Shown: positions 1 to 6,508 of the stretch, in pieces
Layout: the number at the start of each line of letters is the position of its first letter
Position numbering within the stretch: the stretch's first letter is position 1
Source of the DNA: Bacillota bacterium
GTDB taxonomy: Bacteria > Bacillota > Bacilli > Bacillales_B > DSM-18226
Assembly (NCBI GenBank): GCA_021821235.1
Contig: JAKACS010000156.1
Span: 1 to 7,121 of the forward strand
Reading direction: 5' to 3'
Length of the DNA stretch: 7,121 nt
Program-made: the position numbers and the translations under genes
Notes under the pieces: model-generated
Told to the model about the DNA's origin: nothing
The model's input: only the letters and a program-made list of their open reading frames with translations
Database searches by the model: none

Positions 1-1829
1 TCTTCCGGCTTTACTTGTCCAAAATGCGAAAAGTCAAATCGCAAACGATCCGGCTCAACAAGTGAACCCGCTTGATTCACGTGCCGGCCAAGAACCTCTT
101 TCAACGCCTCGTGAAGCAAATGGGTAGCTGTATGGTTTTTAATAATTTTTGCGCGGTTTGCAGCATCAACCTTCGCCAAAACGGAATCATTTGTTCGTAA
201 ACTACCTTCCTCAATGATTGCTTTATGGAGATTTTGCCCATTTGGCGCTTTTTGCACGTCTTTGATCGCAGCTTTAAATCCATCGCCTTCCAATGTCCCG
301 CGGTCGGCAATCTGTCCGCCGCTTTCTGCATAGAATGGCGTGGCCTCGAGAATTAGCTGAACTTCTTCCCCTTGAATAGCTTCAGGGGTCAGCTCGCCAT
401 TTTTCACGATGGCCAAAACTTTCGCATTCGTTTCGAGTGTCTCGTAGCCAATAAATTCGCTTTTCACTTTGATTTCACCAAGAACGCCGCCTTGAACTTG
501 CATGGAATCGACATCCTGGCGGGCTGCCCGGGCACGCTCGCGCTGAAGCTCCATTTCCGCTTCAAATCCTTCGTGGTCAACCTTCATGCCTTCTTCTTCA
601 GCGTACTCTTCCGTTAATTCAACTGGGAATCCGTACGTATCGTAAAGGCGGAAGACATCCTCGCCGGCAATTTGATTGCTGCTGTTTTCCTTTGCCCTTT
701 TGATGACCTCGGCTAAAATGGCTAAACCTTCATGCAGCGTTTCATGGAAACGTTCTTCTTCAGTTTTCATAACCCTTTGAATAAAATCGCTCTTTTCTTG
801 AACTTCCGGGTAGAAATCATTCATCATTTCGCCAACAACCGGAACGAGTTCATACATAAATGGCCGGTTGATATTGATTTTTTTCGCATAGCGAACGGCA
901 CGGCGCAGCAATCGGCGCAAAACGTATCCCCGCCCTTCATTCGACGGCAAGGCACCGTCGGCAATCGCGAAAGCAACAGTCCGAATATGGTCAGCAATAA
1001 CTTTAAATGCGACATCTTTTTCCTTATCAGTACCATATTTTTCGCCGGAAATTTCTTCGGTTGCTTGAATGATTGGCATGAACAAATCGGTTTCAAAATT
1101 GGTTGGTACATTTTGGACAACAGATGCCATACGTTCGAGACCCATCCCTGTATCAATGTTTTTCTTTGGCAGCGGAGTGTATGTACCATCCGGGTTATGG
1201 TTAAATTGCGAGAATACAAGGTTCCAGACTTCAAGATAACGGTCATTTTCTCCGCCCGGATAAAGCTCCGGATCTGTAGCATCGTTACCGTATTCCGGGC
1301 CGCGATCATAGAAAATCTCCGTATTGGGGCCGCTTGGGCCTTCTCCAATATCCCAGAAGTTTCCTTCCAACCGAATGATTCGTTCCTCGGGAATGCCGAT
1401 TTTTTTGTTCCACAATTCAAAAGCTTCCCCATCTTCAGGATGAATTGTTACCGAGAGCTTTTCCCGCTCAAAGCCGATCCATTTTGGATCCGTTAAAAAT
1501 TCCCATGCCCATTCAATCGCTTCTTCTTTGAAATAATCCCCGATGGAAAAATTGCCGAGCATTTCAAAAAATGTGTGGTGACGCGCCGTTTTTCCGACAT
1601 TTTCAATGTCATTTGTGCGGATTGATTTTTGAGCATTTGTAATTCTTGGATTTTCCGGAATAACCCGGCCGTCAAAGTATTTTTTCAGTGTGGCGACACC
1701 ACTGTTAATCCATAACAATGACGGATCATCATGCGGTACAAGCGAGGCGCTCGGTTCAATGGCATGTCCTTTTTCTTTAAAAAAATCAAGATACATTCTG
1801 CGGATTTGCGATCCAGTTAATTTTTTCAT
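1..1829 (-). CDS. alaS: Alanyl-tRNA synthetase, C-terminus cut by window edge
   Basis: Class II aminoacyl-tRNA synthetase that activates alanine with ATP and charges tRNA-Ala in the cytoplasm. The frame is open with no stop from the ATG at 1829 to the left edge, giving 609 codons; the family is usually about 870-880 residues, so the last third is outside. Seen: [17 protein letters not shown] at the N-terminus, the class II motif 2 region near residues 83-101 ([17 protein letters not shown]), [14 protein letters not shown], and motif 3 as [13 protein letters not shown] (residues 299-311). The editing-domain zinc motif HTATH lies at residues 566-570 (bases 120-134), preceded by Asn and followed by LLHEAL. 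The partner Cys/His zinc ligands and the C-Ala (DHHA1) domain are expected beyond the window. The start is fixed by GGGAGGT at 1836-1842, six bases before the ATG. A T-box leader upstream controls expression. No frameshift is seen. Confidence 0.97.
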   Translation of the reverse strand, partial: MKKLTGSQIRRMYLDFFKEKGHAIEPSASLVPHDDPSLLWINSGVATLKKYFDGRVIPENPRITNAQKSIRTNDIENVGKTARHHTFFEMLGNFSIGDYFKEEAIEWAWEFLTDPKWIGFEREKLSVTIHPEDGEAFELWNKKIGIPEERIIRLEGNFWDIGEGPSGPNTEIFYDRGPEYGNDATDPELYPGGENDRYLEVWNLVFSQFNHNPDGTYTPLPKKNIDTGMGLERMASVVQNVPTNFETDLFMPIIQATEEISGEKYGTDKEKDVAFKVIADHIRTVAFAIADGALPSNEGRGYVLRRLLRRAVRYAKKININRPFMYELVPVVGEMMNDFYPEVQEKSDFIQRVMKTEEERFHETLHEGLAILAEVIKRAKENSSNQIAGEDVFRLYDTYGFPVELTEEYAEEEGMKVDHEGFEAEMELQRERARAARQDVDSMQVQGGVLGEIKVKSEFIGYETLETNAKVLAIVKNGELTPEAIQGEEVQLILEATPFYAESGGQIADRGTLEGDGFKAAIKDVQKAPNGQNLHKAIIEEGSLRTNDSVLAKVDAANRAKIIKNHTATHLLHEALKEVLGRHVNQAGSLVEPDRLRFDFSHFGQVKPE

Positions 1830-1881
1830 AAATAGACCTCCCTTTACTATCCAACGGCTAGATAAAATTAAAAAAAAACAC

Positions 1882-1915
1882 AAAAAAGCCCCTATCCCTT
1901 ACAGGGACGAGGAGC
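1882..1915 (-). terminator. Intrinsic terminator of the alaS T-box leader
   Basis: On the minus strand GCTCCT-c-GTCCCT pairs with AGGGAT-AGGGGC around a GTA loop. This gives 12 pairs with one bulged C and some G-U pairs (1915-1888), directly followed by six U residues (1887-1882). It is mutually exclusive with the antiterminator because CUCGUCCCU takes part in both. The alaS ribosome binding site lies 40 bases further on, so control should act on transcription, not translation. Confidence 0.92.
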
Positions 1916-2129
1916 GAAACTCGCGGTACCACCCTGATTATGGATACAAAAATCTTTATATCCATCTCTCAAATTTGCCATAACGCGGCACATCGGCAGG
2001 GATTAGCTGCACTCTGGATTAGCGTTCTGTTAATCCTTCATCTAGAGCCTCTTTCAGCCACGGAAGCTCCTCTCTTCTAGATGGACTCTAACATACTCGA
2101 TCCTTCATCATTTTTCCTTTTTCGATTAT
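1882..2129 (-). ncRNA. T-box riboswitch (alanine, GCU specifier) of alaS
   Basis: This tRNA-sensing leader fills the 339-base gap between yrrI and alaS. The T-box sequence AGGGTGGTACCGCG lies at 1935-1922 read on the minus strand; its TGGT bulge (1931-1928) is complementary to an ACCA tRNA end, as expected for tRNA-Ala. Stem I can be built from GGAU/AUCC (2103-2100 with 2019-2016), GUUA..GUCC with GGAUUAAC (2092-2083 with 2036-2029) and AUCUAG/CUAGAU (2082-2077 with 2045-2040). It has an AGAGAGG distal segment and a GGCUGAAAG apical segment. The specifier loop has AGUA on its 5' side and GAAC-GCU-A on its 3' side; GCU (2023-2021) is an alanine codon. Stem III is a 7-bp AUGGAUA/UAUCCAU helix (1965-1940). 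An antiterminator pairs AGGG and GCGAG of the T-box region with CUCGUCCCU, the same bases that form the 5' half of the terminator. Family knowledge: uncharged tRNA stabilises the antiterminator. The 5' end is inferred from the promoter. Confidence 0.95.
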
Positions 2130-2135
2130 AGCCGA

Positions 2136-2164
2136 ATTATAGCTAGAATAGCAACGTTTGTCAA
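2136..2164 (-). promoter_or_regulatory. Sigma-A promoter of the T-box/alaS unit
   Basis: A perfect -35 TTGACA (2164-2159) and a perfect -10 TATAAT (2141-2136) are separated by exactly 17 bases. Transcription should start near 2129, just before the T-box stem I. A second TATAAT lies at 2130-2125, around the predicted start site. The -35 box begins only four bases after the yrrI stop codon, so this is a compact gene junction with no terminator in between. Confidence 0.9.
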
Positions 2165-2168
2165 TTTA

Positions 2169-3254
2169 TTACGAAGACGTAGGCTTTGTCCTGCCGCGGA
2201 TGAAATGATTCTTTGCATGGAAAATTGCGACCCGAAGGATAACGAGCGCCGGTACTGCCAAAATCAACCCAAGCAGCCCGCCTACCTCTCCGCCTGCGGT
2301 AATTGCAAGCATAATCATCAATGGGTGCATCCTGAGACTTTTTCCGACAATGAAAGGTGACAATATGTTCCCTTCGAGAAACTGAATAACAAAAATGATC
2401 ACAATCGTGATAATGACAAGTTTCGTCGACATGGTTGCAGCAATAATCACTGCTGGCACAGCACCGATAATCGGCCCAAAATAGGGAATCAAATCGGTCA
2501 AGCCGACAATCATTCCAAGTAAGAGCGGATATTTCAGATGGAATAGCCAAAAAAGCAATGCGGATATTCCTCCTAGAATCAAACAAACCAACAGTTGGCC
2601 TCTAATGTAGCTCCCAAGAGATTCATCAACATCCCGTAAAAAGCGGATTCCCTGTTTACGCCATTTTTTCGGTGTCATATACCAAACTGCCCGTTTAATT
2701 AAATGAAAATCCTTTAGCATATAAAAGGCAATAAAAGGGATCACCATCAACACAACCGCTGAATTTAGAAAATTGACTAAAAAACCGATGAACAACGTTA
2801 AAATAGCATCCAACTTGCGTTCAAACGCATTAATGCCGTCGCTCACTTTCACTTGCAATCCATCAGGCCATTCAGCAGTATGTGCTTGAAGCTGATTGAC
2901 CCAAATACGGTATTGCTCGGCAAAAACCGGGGCATTTTCCGACAGATCTCTCAGTTGCCTGATAAAAGCGGGGATTCCTTTGTACAAAGAAAACCCGATT
3001 CCGCCAAAGAAAAGAAAATAGATCAAAAATATCGCAAGTCCGCGGTGTAGCCCTTTTTCATGCAATTTCTCCACGATCGGATGCAGCAAATACGTAATGA
3101 AGCCACCAATCAAAAACGGAAGAAAAATAATGACCACAACTTTTAAAATCGGCAGCCAAACAAAGCGAATTTTGACAAAAAAATAAATTGCAAGCAGCAA
3201 AAGGAGTATAAATCCAATCCGGTAATACCACTTTACTTGAATATCCACCACCAT
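2169..3254 (-). CDS. yrrI: AI-2E family membrane transporter YrrI
   Basis: A 361-residue polytopic membrane protein of the AI-2E (PerM/UPF0118) family. Members include quorum-signal exporters (TqsA) and Na+/H+ antiporters, so the substrate cannot be assigned from sequence. Hydrophobic segments visible at about residues 12-29, 33-57, 72-92, 151-180, 219-238, 243-273, 278-293 and 311-341 fit the usual eight or so helices. The loop after the third segment (about 95-150) is soluble and amphipathic. Family-typical stretches are DLIPYFGPIIGAVPA (254-268) and AITAGGEVGGLLGLILAVP (317-335). The ATG at 3254 has AAGGA eight bases upstream (3267-3263), within a longer GGAAGGGGGG; codons 2 and 3 are GTG and could also initiate, at 3251 or 3248. 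The gene follows a terminator and I see no convincing promoter of its own. Its stop is four bases from the alaS -35 box. The tail is short and basic. Confidence 0.93.
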   Translation of the reverse strand: MVVDIQVKWYYRIGFILLLLLAIYFFVKIRFVWLPILKVVVIIFLPFLIGGFITYLLHPIVEKLHEKGLHRGLAIFLIYFLFFGGIGFSLYKGIPAFIRQLRDLSENAPVFAEQYRIWVNQLQAHTAEWPDGLQVKVSDGINAFERKLDAILTLFIGFLVNFLNSAVVLMVIPFIAFYMLKDFHLIKRAVWYMTPKKWRKQGIRFLRDVDESLGSYIRGQLLVCLILGGISALLFWLFHLKYPLLLGMIVGLTDLIPYFGPIIGAVPAVIIAATMSTKLVIITIVIIFVIQFLEGNILSPFIVGKSLRMHPLMIMLAITAGGEVGGLLGLILAVPALVILRVAIFHAKNHFIRGRTKPTSS

Positions 3255-3307
3255 TCCCCCCTTCCTTGGTTAGTTTTCGGGAAAAAGGCTGGAATTATGT
3301 ACAGATG

Positions 3308-3336
3308 AATAAAATCCCCCGCTTAGCGGGGGATTT
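3308..3336 (-). terminator. Intrinsic terminator ending the yrrB-recD2-yrrD group
   Basis: A perfect 11-bp stem, AAATCCCCCGC with GCGGGGGATTT (3336-3326 with 3322-3312), closes on a three-base loop and is followed by TTTTATT on the minus strand. It starts eight bases after the stop of the small zinc-ribbon gene. The stem is symmetric, but the U-rich tail is much better on the minus strand, and no plus-strand gene needs it. Confidence 0.9.
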
Positions 3337-3344
3337 GCCGAATG

Positions 3345-3536
3345 TCAGCTTGTAAAGCGGCGATCCTCTTCTTCAAATAAGTCGTCGAGGGAACTTAAGG
3401 TTCCGTCTTCTTCGACTTGGTGCGTGTGGATCAACCCTTTTGTCACCGACAGTTCAATAAAACAATTCCAACAGTAATATTGATTGATGCCAATTTTGCC
3501 AATATCCTTACTTTGGCAATTCGGACATTTTAACAT
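3345..3536 (-). CDS. Small zinc-ribbon protein of unknown function (63 aa)
   Basis: I do not recognise a characterised function. The protein has two paired-cysteine knuckles, CPNC at residues 4-7 and CWNC at 22-25, separated by 14 residues that include two lysines and a Tyr-Tyr. This is the geometry of a four-cysteine zinc ribbon. The second half is polar and acidic, with SSLDDLFEEEDRR at about 48-60. There is no signal peptide or membrane segment, so it should be cytoplasmic. Bases GAGGTG at 3550-3545 supply the ribosome binding site and overlap the TGA stop of yrrD (3551-3549); only 12 bases separate the two frames, so translation is probably coupled. It is the last gene before a strong terminator. 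Its close operon position, good ribosome binding site and intact cysteine pairs argue that it is a real gene. It may be a nucleic-acid or protein adaptor of the RecD2/YrrD group, but that is inference. Confidence 0.88.
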   Translation of the reverse strand: MLKCPNCQSKDIGKIGINQYYCWNCFIELSVTKGLIHTHQVEEDGTLSSLDDLFEEEDRRFTS

Positions 3537-3548
3537 GAAAAAGACACC

Positions 3549-4055
3549 TCACCTAACAGTAACATCGACAATGATGGCGTCTTTTCCGATCGCAGGGGGA
3601 GCTTCCGCTTCAATCACTTGCTTACCTTCCGTGATCTCTGTAAAGAAGCCATCTGTAACTTCATACCCTACGATTGTGCCCAGCTCTTCGGAAAAATATA
3701 CATCTTTTAACAATCCCAGCGAGTCACCGCTTTTGGAAACGAGCAACTTTCCTTCTAGAGCATTTTGATGAAAAAAAGTATATTCAGGGGTCGTCTTTTC
3801 TTTCATTTTCTCAAGCTTCCCCCCCTGTTCCGTCATGATCCCATCGCTTCCAAAGGAATTCACCTGGTCAATCGGCAAGTAAAACTGGTGCTTTAAAAAA
3901 GCGCCTTTTTTTACGAGCAGTCCATTAACCCGGCCGTCATTGCCAATGCAAAGGTCGGCCACTTCACCGATTTTTTCCCCGCTGACTAGCTGAAAAACAG
4001 GCAAACCTTTTAGTAAAGATAATGTCCGCAAAGAATTTCCCACCTTTCCGAACAT
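3549..4055 (-). CDS. yrrD: PRC-barrel domain protein YrrD
   Basis: A 168-residue soluble protein (longest form) with two PRC-barrel-like halves. The first, about residues 12-74, has LLKGLPVFQLVSGEKIGEVADL and a PIDQV strand; the second, about 101-163, has GKLLVSKSGDSLGLLKDVYF and GYEVTDGFF. The PRC-barrel is the beta-barrel fold seen in the RimM C-terminal domain and photosynthetic reaction centre H subunit; it usually mediates binding to protein or RNA and is not catalytic. The specific role of YrrD is not known to me. Its ATG (4055-4053) shares one base with the recD2 TAA stop (TAATG) but has a poor ribosome binding site. A TTG at 4031 has a much better one (see the separate entry) and would give a 160-residue protein starting at RTLSLLKGLPVF, exactly where the first domain begins. 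I list the longer frame and consider the TTG start at least as likely. Confidence 0.92.
   Translation of the reverse strand: MFGKVGNSLRTLSLLKGLPVFQLVSGEKIGEVADLCIGNDGRVNGLLVKKGAFLKHQFYLPIDQVNSFGSDGIMTEQGGKLEKMKEKTTPEYTFFHQNALEGKLLVSKSGDSLGLLKDVYFSEELGTIVGYEVTDGFFTEITEGKQVIEAEAPPAIGKDAIIVDVTVR
4039..4047 (-). promoter_or_regulatory. Shine-Dalgarno favouring an internal TTG start of yrrD
   Basis: AAAGGTGGG (4047-4039) lies seven bases upstream of a TTG codon (4031-4029), in frame with yrrD at codon 9. It is a one-mismatch version of AAAGGAGG at the ideal distance. The region before the annotated ATG offers only AGTGAAGAAC, which pairs weakly with 16S rRNA. This site may therefore decide the true N-terminus. 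Confidence 0.6.
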
Positions 4056-6475
4056 TAATAGTGTTCTTCACTCATCATGAAATCATAAGGGGTAACGTTT
4101 TCCATTCCGATCATCGGATCTGCCTTCATTAAAATTTCTTCCCAAGATTCATTACGATTACGATTTACATTTTCCGCTTGTTTTTTCCGCGCAGGGATCG
4201 CTGCCTGCAGCTTAAGGCACAAGGTGGTTTGGCGATTTTCTTCATCTGCCCGTTCCACGCCGATTTTAAGCGCTTCTTCTTCACCGCATAAAATTAAAAA
4301 TTGCTTACTTCTTGTAATAGCGGTATAAATCAGCTTTCTTCGCAACATTCGATAGTATCCGCGGGAAACAGGCATAATAACGATCGGAAACTCGCTTCCT
4401 TGCGATTTATGAACAGAGCAGCAATACGCATGGGTGATTTGATTTAAATCATGCCTTGTATAGGTCACTTCGTTTCCCTCATAGGAAATTACGACCATAT
4501 CTTGTTTTTCAGTATTTTCCTTCGCATAAAAAATCGATACAATTTCGCCAATGTCACCGTTAAAAACATTGCTCTCCGGCTGGTTGATAAGTTGGAGAAC
4601 TTTGTCGCCAATCCTGTATTTGACATCACCAAACGCTATTTCTTTTCTTGAGCCGTCAGGATTCGGATTAAAGATTTCCTGCAGCAAAAAATTCAAACGG
4701 TCAATCCCTGCCGGCCCCCGGTAAATCGGCGCCAGCACTTGAATATCTTTGGCTGAATAGCCTTTTCTTTTGCCATTCAATACGACCTTTTCCACAACTT
4801 GAGCAATCTGGTTGGAGCTGCATTTGATAAACGAACGGTCTTGCTGCTGTTTCGTGATATTTTCCGGCAAAATTCCCTTTTTGATATCATGGGCAAGCTC
4901 GATAATGGATGATCCTTCCGCTTGTCGATAAATATCAGTAAGGCTGACAGTCGGTATCCGCTCTGAGCTTAATAGATCCCGTAGTACTTGGCCAGGGCCG
5001 ACAGAAGGCAGCTGATCTTCATCGCCAACGAGGATCACTTGAATCGTTTCCGGCAAAGCCTTAAACAATTGGTTGGCAAGCCAAATGTCGACCATGGAAG
5101 TTTCATCGGCAATCAGCAATTTTCCGTCAAGCGTGCTTGCCTCATCATGTTCAAACCCTTCAGTACCATTAAAGCCAAGCAAACGGTGGATTGTCACAGC
5201 CGGAAGCCCGGTTGACTCACTCATCCGCTTTGCAGCTCTTCCGGTTGGGGCACAAAGTAAGATCGGAAAAACTTCATCTTTTTTATAATACTCTTTCGGA
5301 TCAAGCGAACAGCCGTGCAACTCACTGTATAGTTCGACAATCCCTTTGATTACCGTCGTTTTCCCTGTACCCGGACCACCTGTTAAAATCATCATTGGCG
5401 ACATCAGCGCCGTTTGAATCGCTTCTTTTTGTGATGGACCATATTGTACCCCTAGGCGCTCTTCCAACCCGCCCAAGGCAAGCAAGAATTCCGATTCTGG
5501 AAATTGATTTTCATATTCTGTTTGTTCAAGAATCCTTTTAATACTGGTCACAAGCCCTTTTTCAGCAAAATAGAGAGAAGGCAAATAGAGGCGCTTCTCT
5601 TCAATGATCAATTTGCCTTCTTCATCCAGCTTAATGATCTCACTTGAAATGGAAGTAAACTCGATTTGATCCCGCTTATTTTCTTCCAACAAATTCTTTA
5701 CTTTTTTTAATAAATCCTCAGCCTGCATAAATACATGGCCATTTTGCATGCTCTCCATTTCAAGTGTGTACAAACAAGCTGCTCTAATCCGATCCGGATG
5801 GCTGCCGGAAATGCCAAGCTGGTAGCCAAGCTCATCGGCGCGGCCAAAGCCGATCCCTTCAATATCTTCCACCAGCTTGTAAGGATTTTTTTGGATGATC
5901 TCAAGCGTTTCATCCTTATAGCATTGATAAATCCGCATTGACAGCTGCGGACCAAATCCGTATTGGTTCAAGGCCACCATTACTTGTTCAAGGCCTTGGT
6001 GCTGCATCAGCGTATCGTAAAGCATTTTTGCTTTTTCAGGAGGAAGCTTTGGGACGGAATCAAGCAGGGATGGCTGATTCAGAATTTTTGAAATCGCATT
6101 TTCTCCTAGGGCATCAACAATATTTTCAGCCGTTTTTTTGCCAATCCCTTTAAACATTTCGCTTGATAAATAATTGACAACTCCCTGTTTTGTCTGAGGA
6201 ATATCTTTGCGAAAATGGCTAGCCTGAAACTGCAGTCCAAATTTTGGATGGTCTTTAAACTCACCGTAAAAAATATACGTTTCCTGTTCATGAATTTTCG
6301 GAAAATACCCGGTAATCACCGCTTCTTTGTCCTCATACTGATCATTTGTCTCTTCGACACGAATCCTTAGGACAGAGTAAAGGTTTTGATCATTGTGAAA
6401 AATGGTTACCAGATGCTTCCCCTTGACATATTTCCCTTCCTCTGAGAACAAATCCAATGGATGCTGCTCGTCCAC
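4055..6475 (-). CDS. recD2: RecD2 5'-3' DNA helicase (SF1B), YrrC-type
   Basis: An 806-residue ATP-dependent DNA helicase of the RecD2 subgroup, which acts without RecBC. Bacillus uses AddAB for end resection, and its RecD2 is linked to fork progression and damage tolerance. The long N-terminal region of about 340 residues, typical of RecD2, contains helix-hairpin-helix segments at about 108-120 (FKGIGKKTAENIV) and 205-217 (IEGIGFGRADELG). The helicase motifs are all present: Walker A GGPGTGKT (366-373), motif Ia CAPTGRAAKR (408-417), Walker B ADETSMVD (456-463), motif III GDEDQLPSVG (484-493), YRQA (516-519), VHKSQGSEF (688-696) and YTAITRSK (717-724), the last two around the UvrD-like C-terminal domain. 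The start is GTG at 6475, chosen because AAAGGAGG (6490-6483) stands seven bases away. The gene lies 33 bases after yrrB and touches yrrD in a TAATG junction. No inactivating change is seen. Confidence 0.97.
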   Translation of the reverse strand: MDEQHPLDLFSEEGKYVKGKHLVTIFHNDQNLYSVLRIRVEETNDQYEDKEAVITGYFPKIHEQETYIFYGEFKDHPKFGLQFQASHFRKDIPQTKQGVVNYLSSEMFKGIGKKTAENIVDALGENAISKILNQPSLLDSVPKLPPEKAKMLYDTLMQHQGLEQVMVALNQYGFGPQLSMRIYQCYKDETLEIIQKNPYKLVEDIEGIGFGRADELGYQLGISGSHPDRIRAACLYTLEMESMQNGHVFMQAEDLLKKVKNLLEENKRDQIEFTSISSEIIKLDEEGKLIIEEKRLYLPSLYFAEKGLVTSIKRILEQTEYENQFPESEFLLALGGLEERLGVQYGPSQKEAIQTALMSPMMILTGGPGTGKTTVIKGIVELYSELHGCSLDPKEYYKKDEVFPILLCAPTGRAAKRMSESTGLPAVTIHRLLGFNGTEGFEHDEASTLDGKLLIADETSMVDIWLANQLFKALPETIQVILVGDEDQLPSVGPGQVLRDLLSSERIPTVSLTDIYRQAEGSSIIELAHDIKKGILPENITKQQQDRSFIKCSSNQIAQVVEKVVLNGKRKGYSAKDIQVLAPIYRGPAGIDRLNFLLQEIFNPNPDGSRKEIAFGDVKYRIGDKVLQLINQPESNVFNGDIGEIVSIFYAKENTEKQDMVVISYEGNEVTYTRHDLNQITHAYCCSVHKSQGSEFPIVIMPVSRGYYRMLRRKLIYTAITRSKQFLILCGEEEALKIGVERADEENRQTTLCLKLQAAIPARKKQAENVNRNRNESWEEILMKADPMIGMENVTPYDFMMSEEHY

Positions 6476-6482
6476 TTGTCTT

Positions 6483-6490
6483 CCTCCTTT
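6483..6490 (-). promoter_or_regulatory. Shine-Dalgarno that fixes the recD2 GTG start
   Basis: AAAGGAGG is a full match to the anti-Shine-Dalgarno core, seven bases before the GTG at 6475. It lies in the 33-base gap after the yrrB stop. No terminator or promoter is convincing in that gap, so recD2 is probably co-transcribed with yrrB. Confidence 0.85.
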
Positions 6491-6508
6491 CTCAGCATTT
6501 TTGAAAAA

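Noticed and set aside
732..1496. Long plus-strand open frame of 254 codons opposite alaS
   Set aside because: It lies fully antisense to the conserved alaS coding sequence, has no ribosome binding site or recognisable domain, and its composition is that of a reverse-complement shadow.
1690..1983. Plus-strand frame of 97 codons across the alaS start and T-box leader
   Set aside because: It covers the reverse complement of a riboswitch and a synthetase N-terminus, and its residues resemble no known protein.
2088..2111. A seven-codon minus-strand frame (ATG ATG AAG GAT CGA GTA TGT TAG) with AAGGA just upstream, inside the 5' part of the T-box leader
   Set aside because: It overlaps bases needed for T-box stem I, has no alanine codons that would suggest a leader peptide, and the spacing of the ribosome binding site is short for the first ATG. 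Chance is the simplest reading.
2161..2586. Minus-strand frame of 141 codons rich in Cys, Arg and His, inside yrrI in another frame
   Set aside because: It is an out-of-frame reading of a clear AI-2E family gene; the Cys and His runs come from shifted hydrophobic codons.
3312..3336. The symmetric hairpin as a possible plus-strand terminator
   Set aside because: No plus-strand gene is present, and the plus-strand tail is ATTTGCCG, a poor U tract; the minus-strand direction is much better supported.
6491..6508. AT-rich inverted repeat (ATTTTT-C-AAAAAT) between yrrB and recD2
   Set aside because: The stem has only A-U pairs, a one-base centre that cannot form a loop without losing pairs, and no U tract, so it is not a credible terminator.
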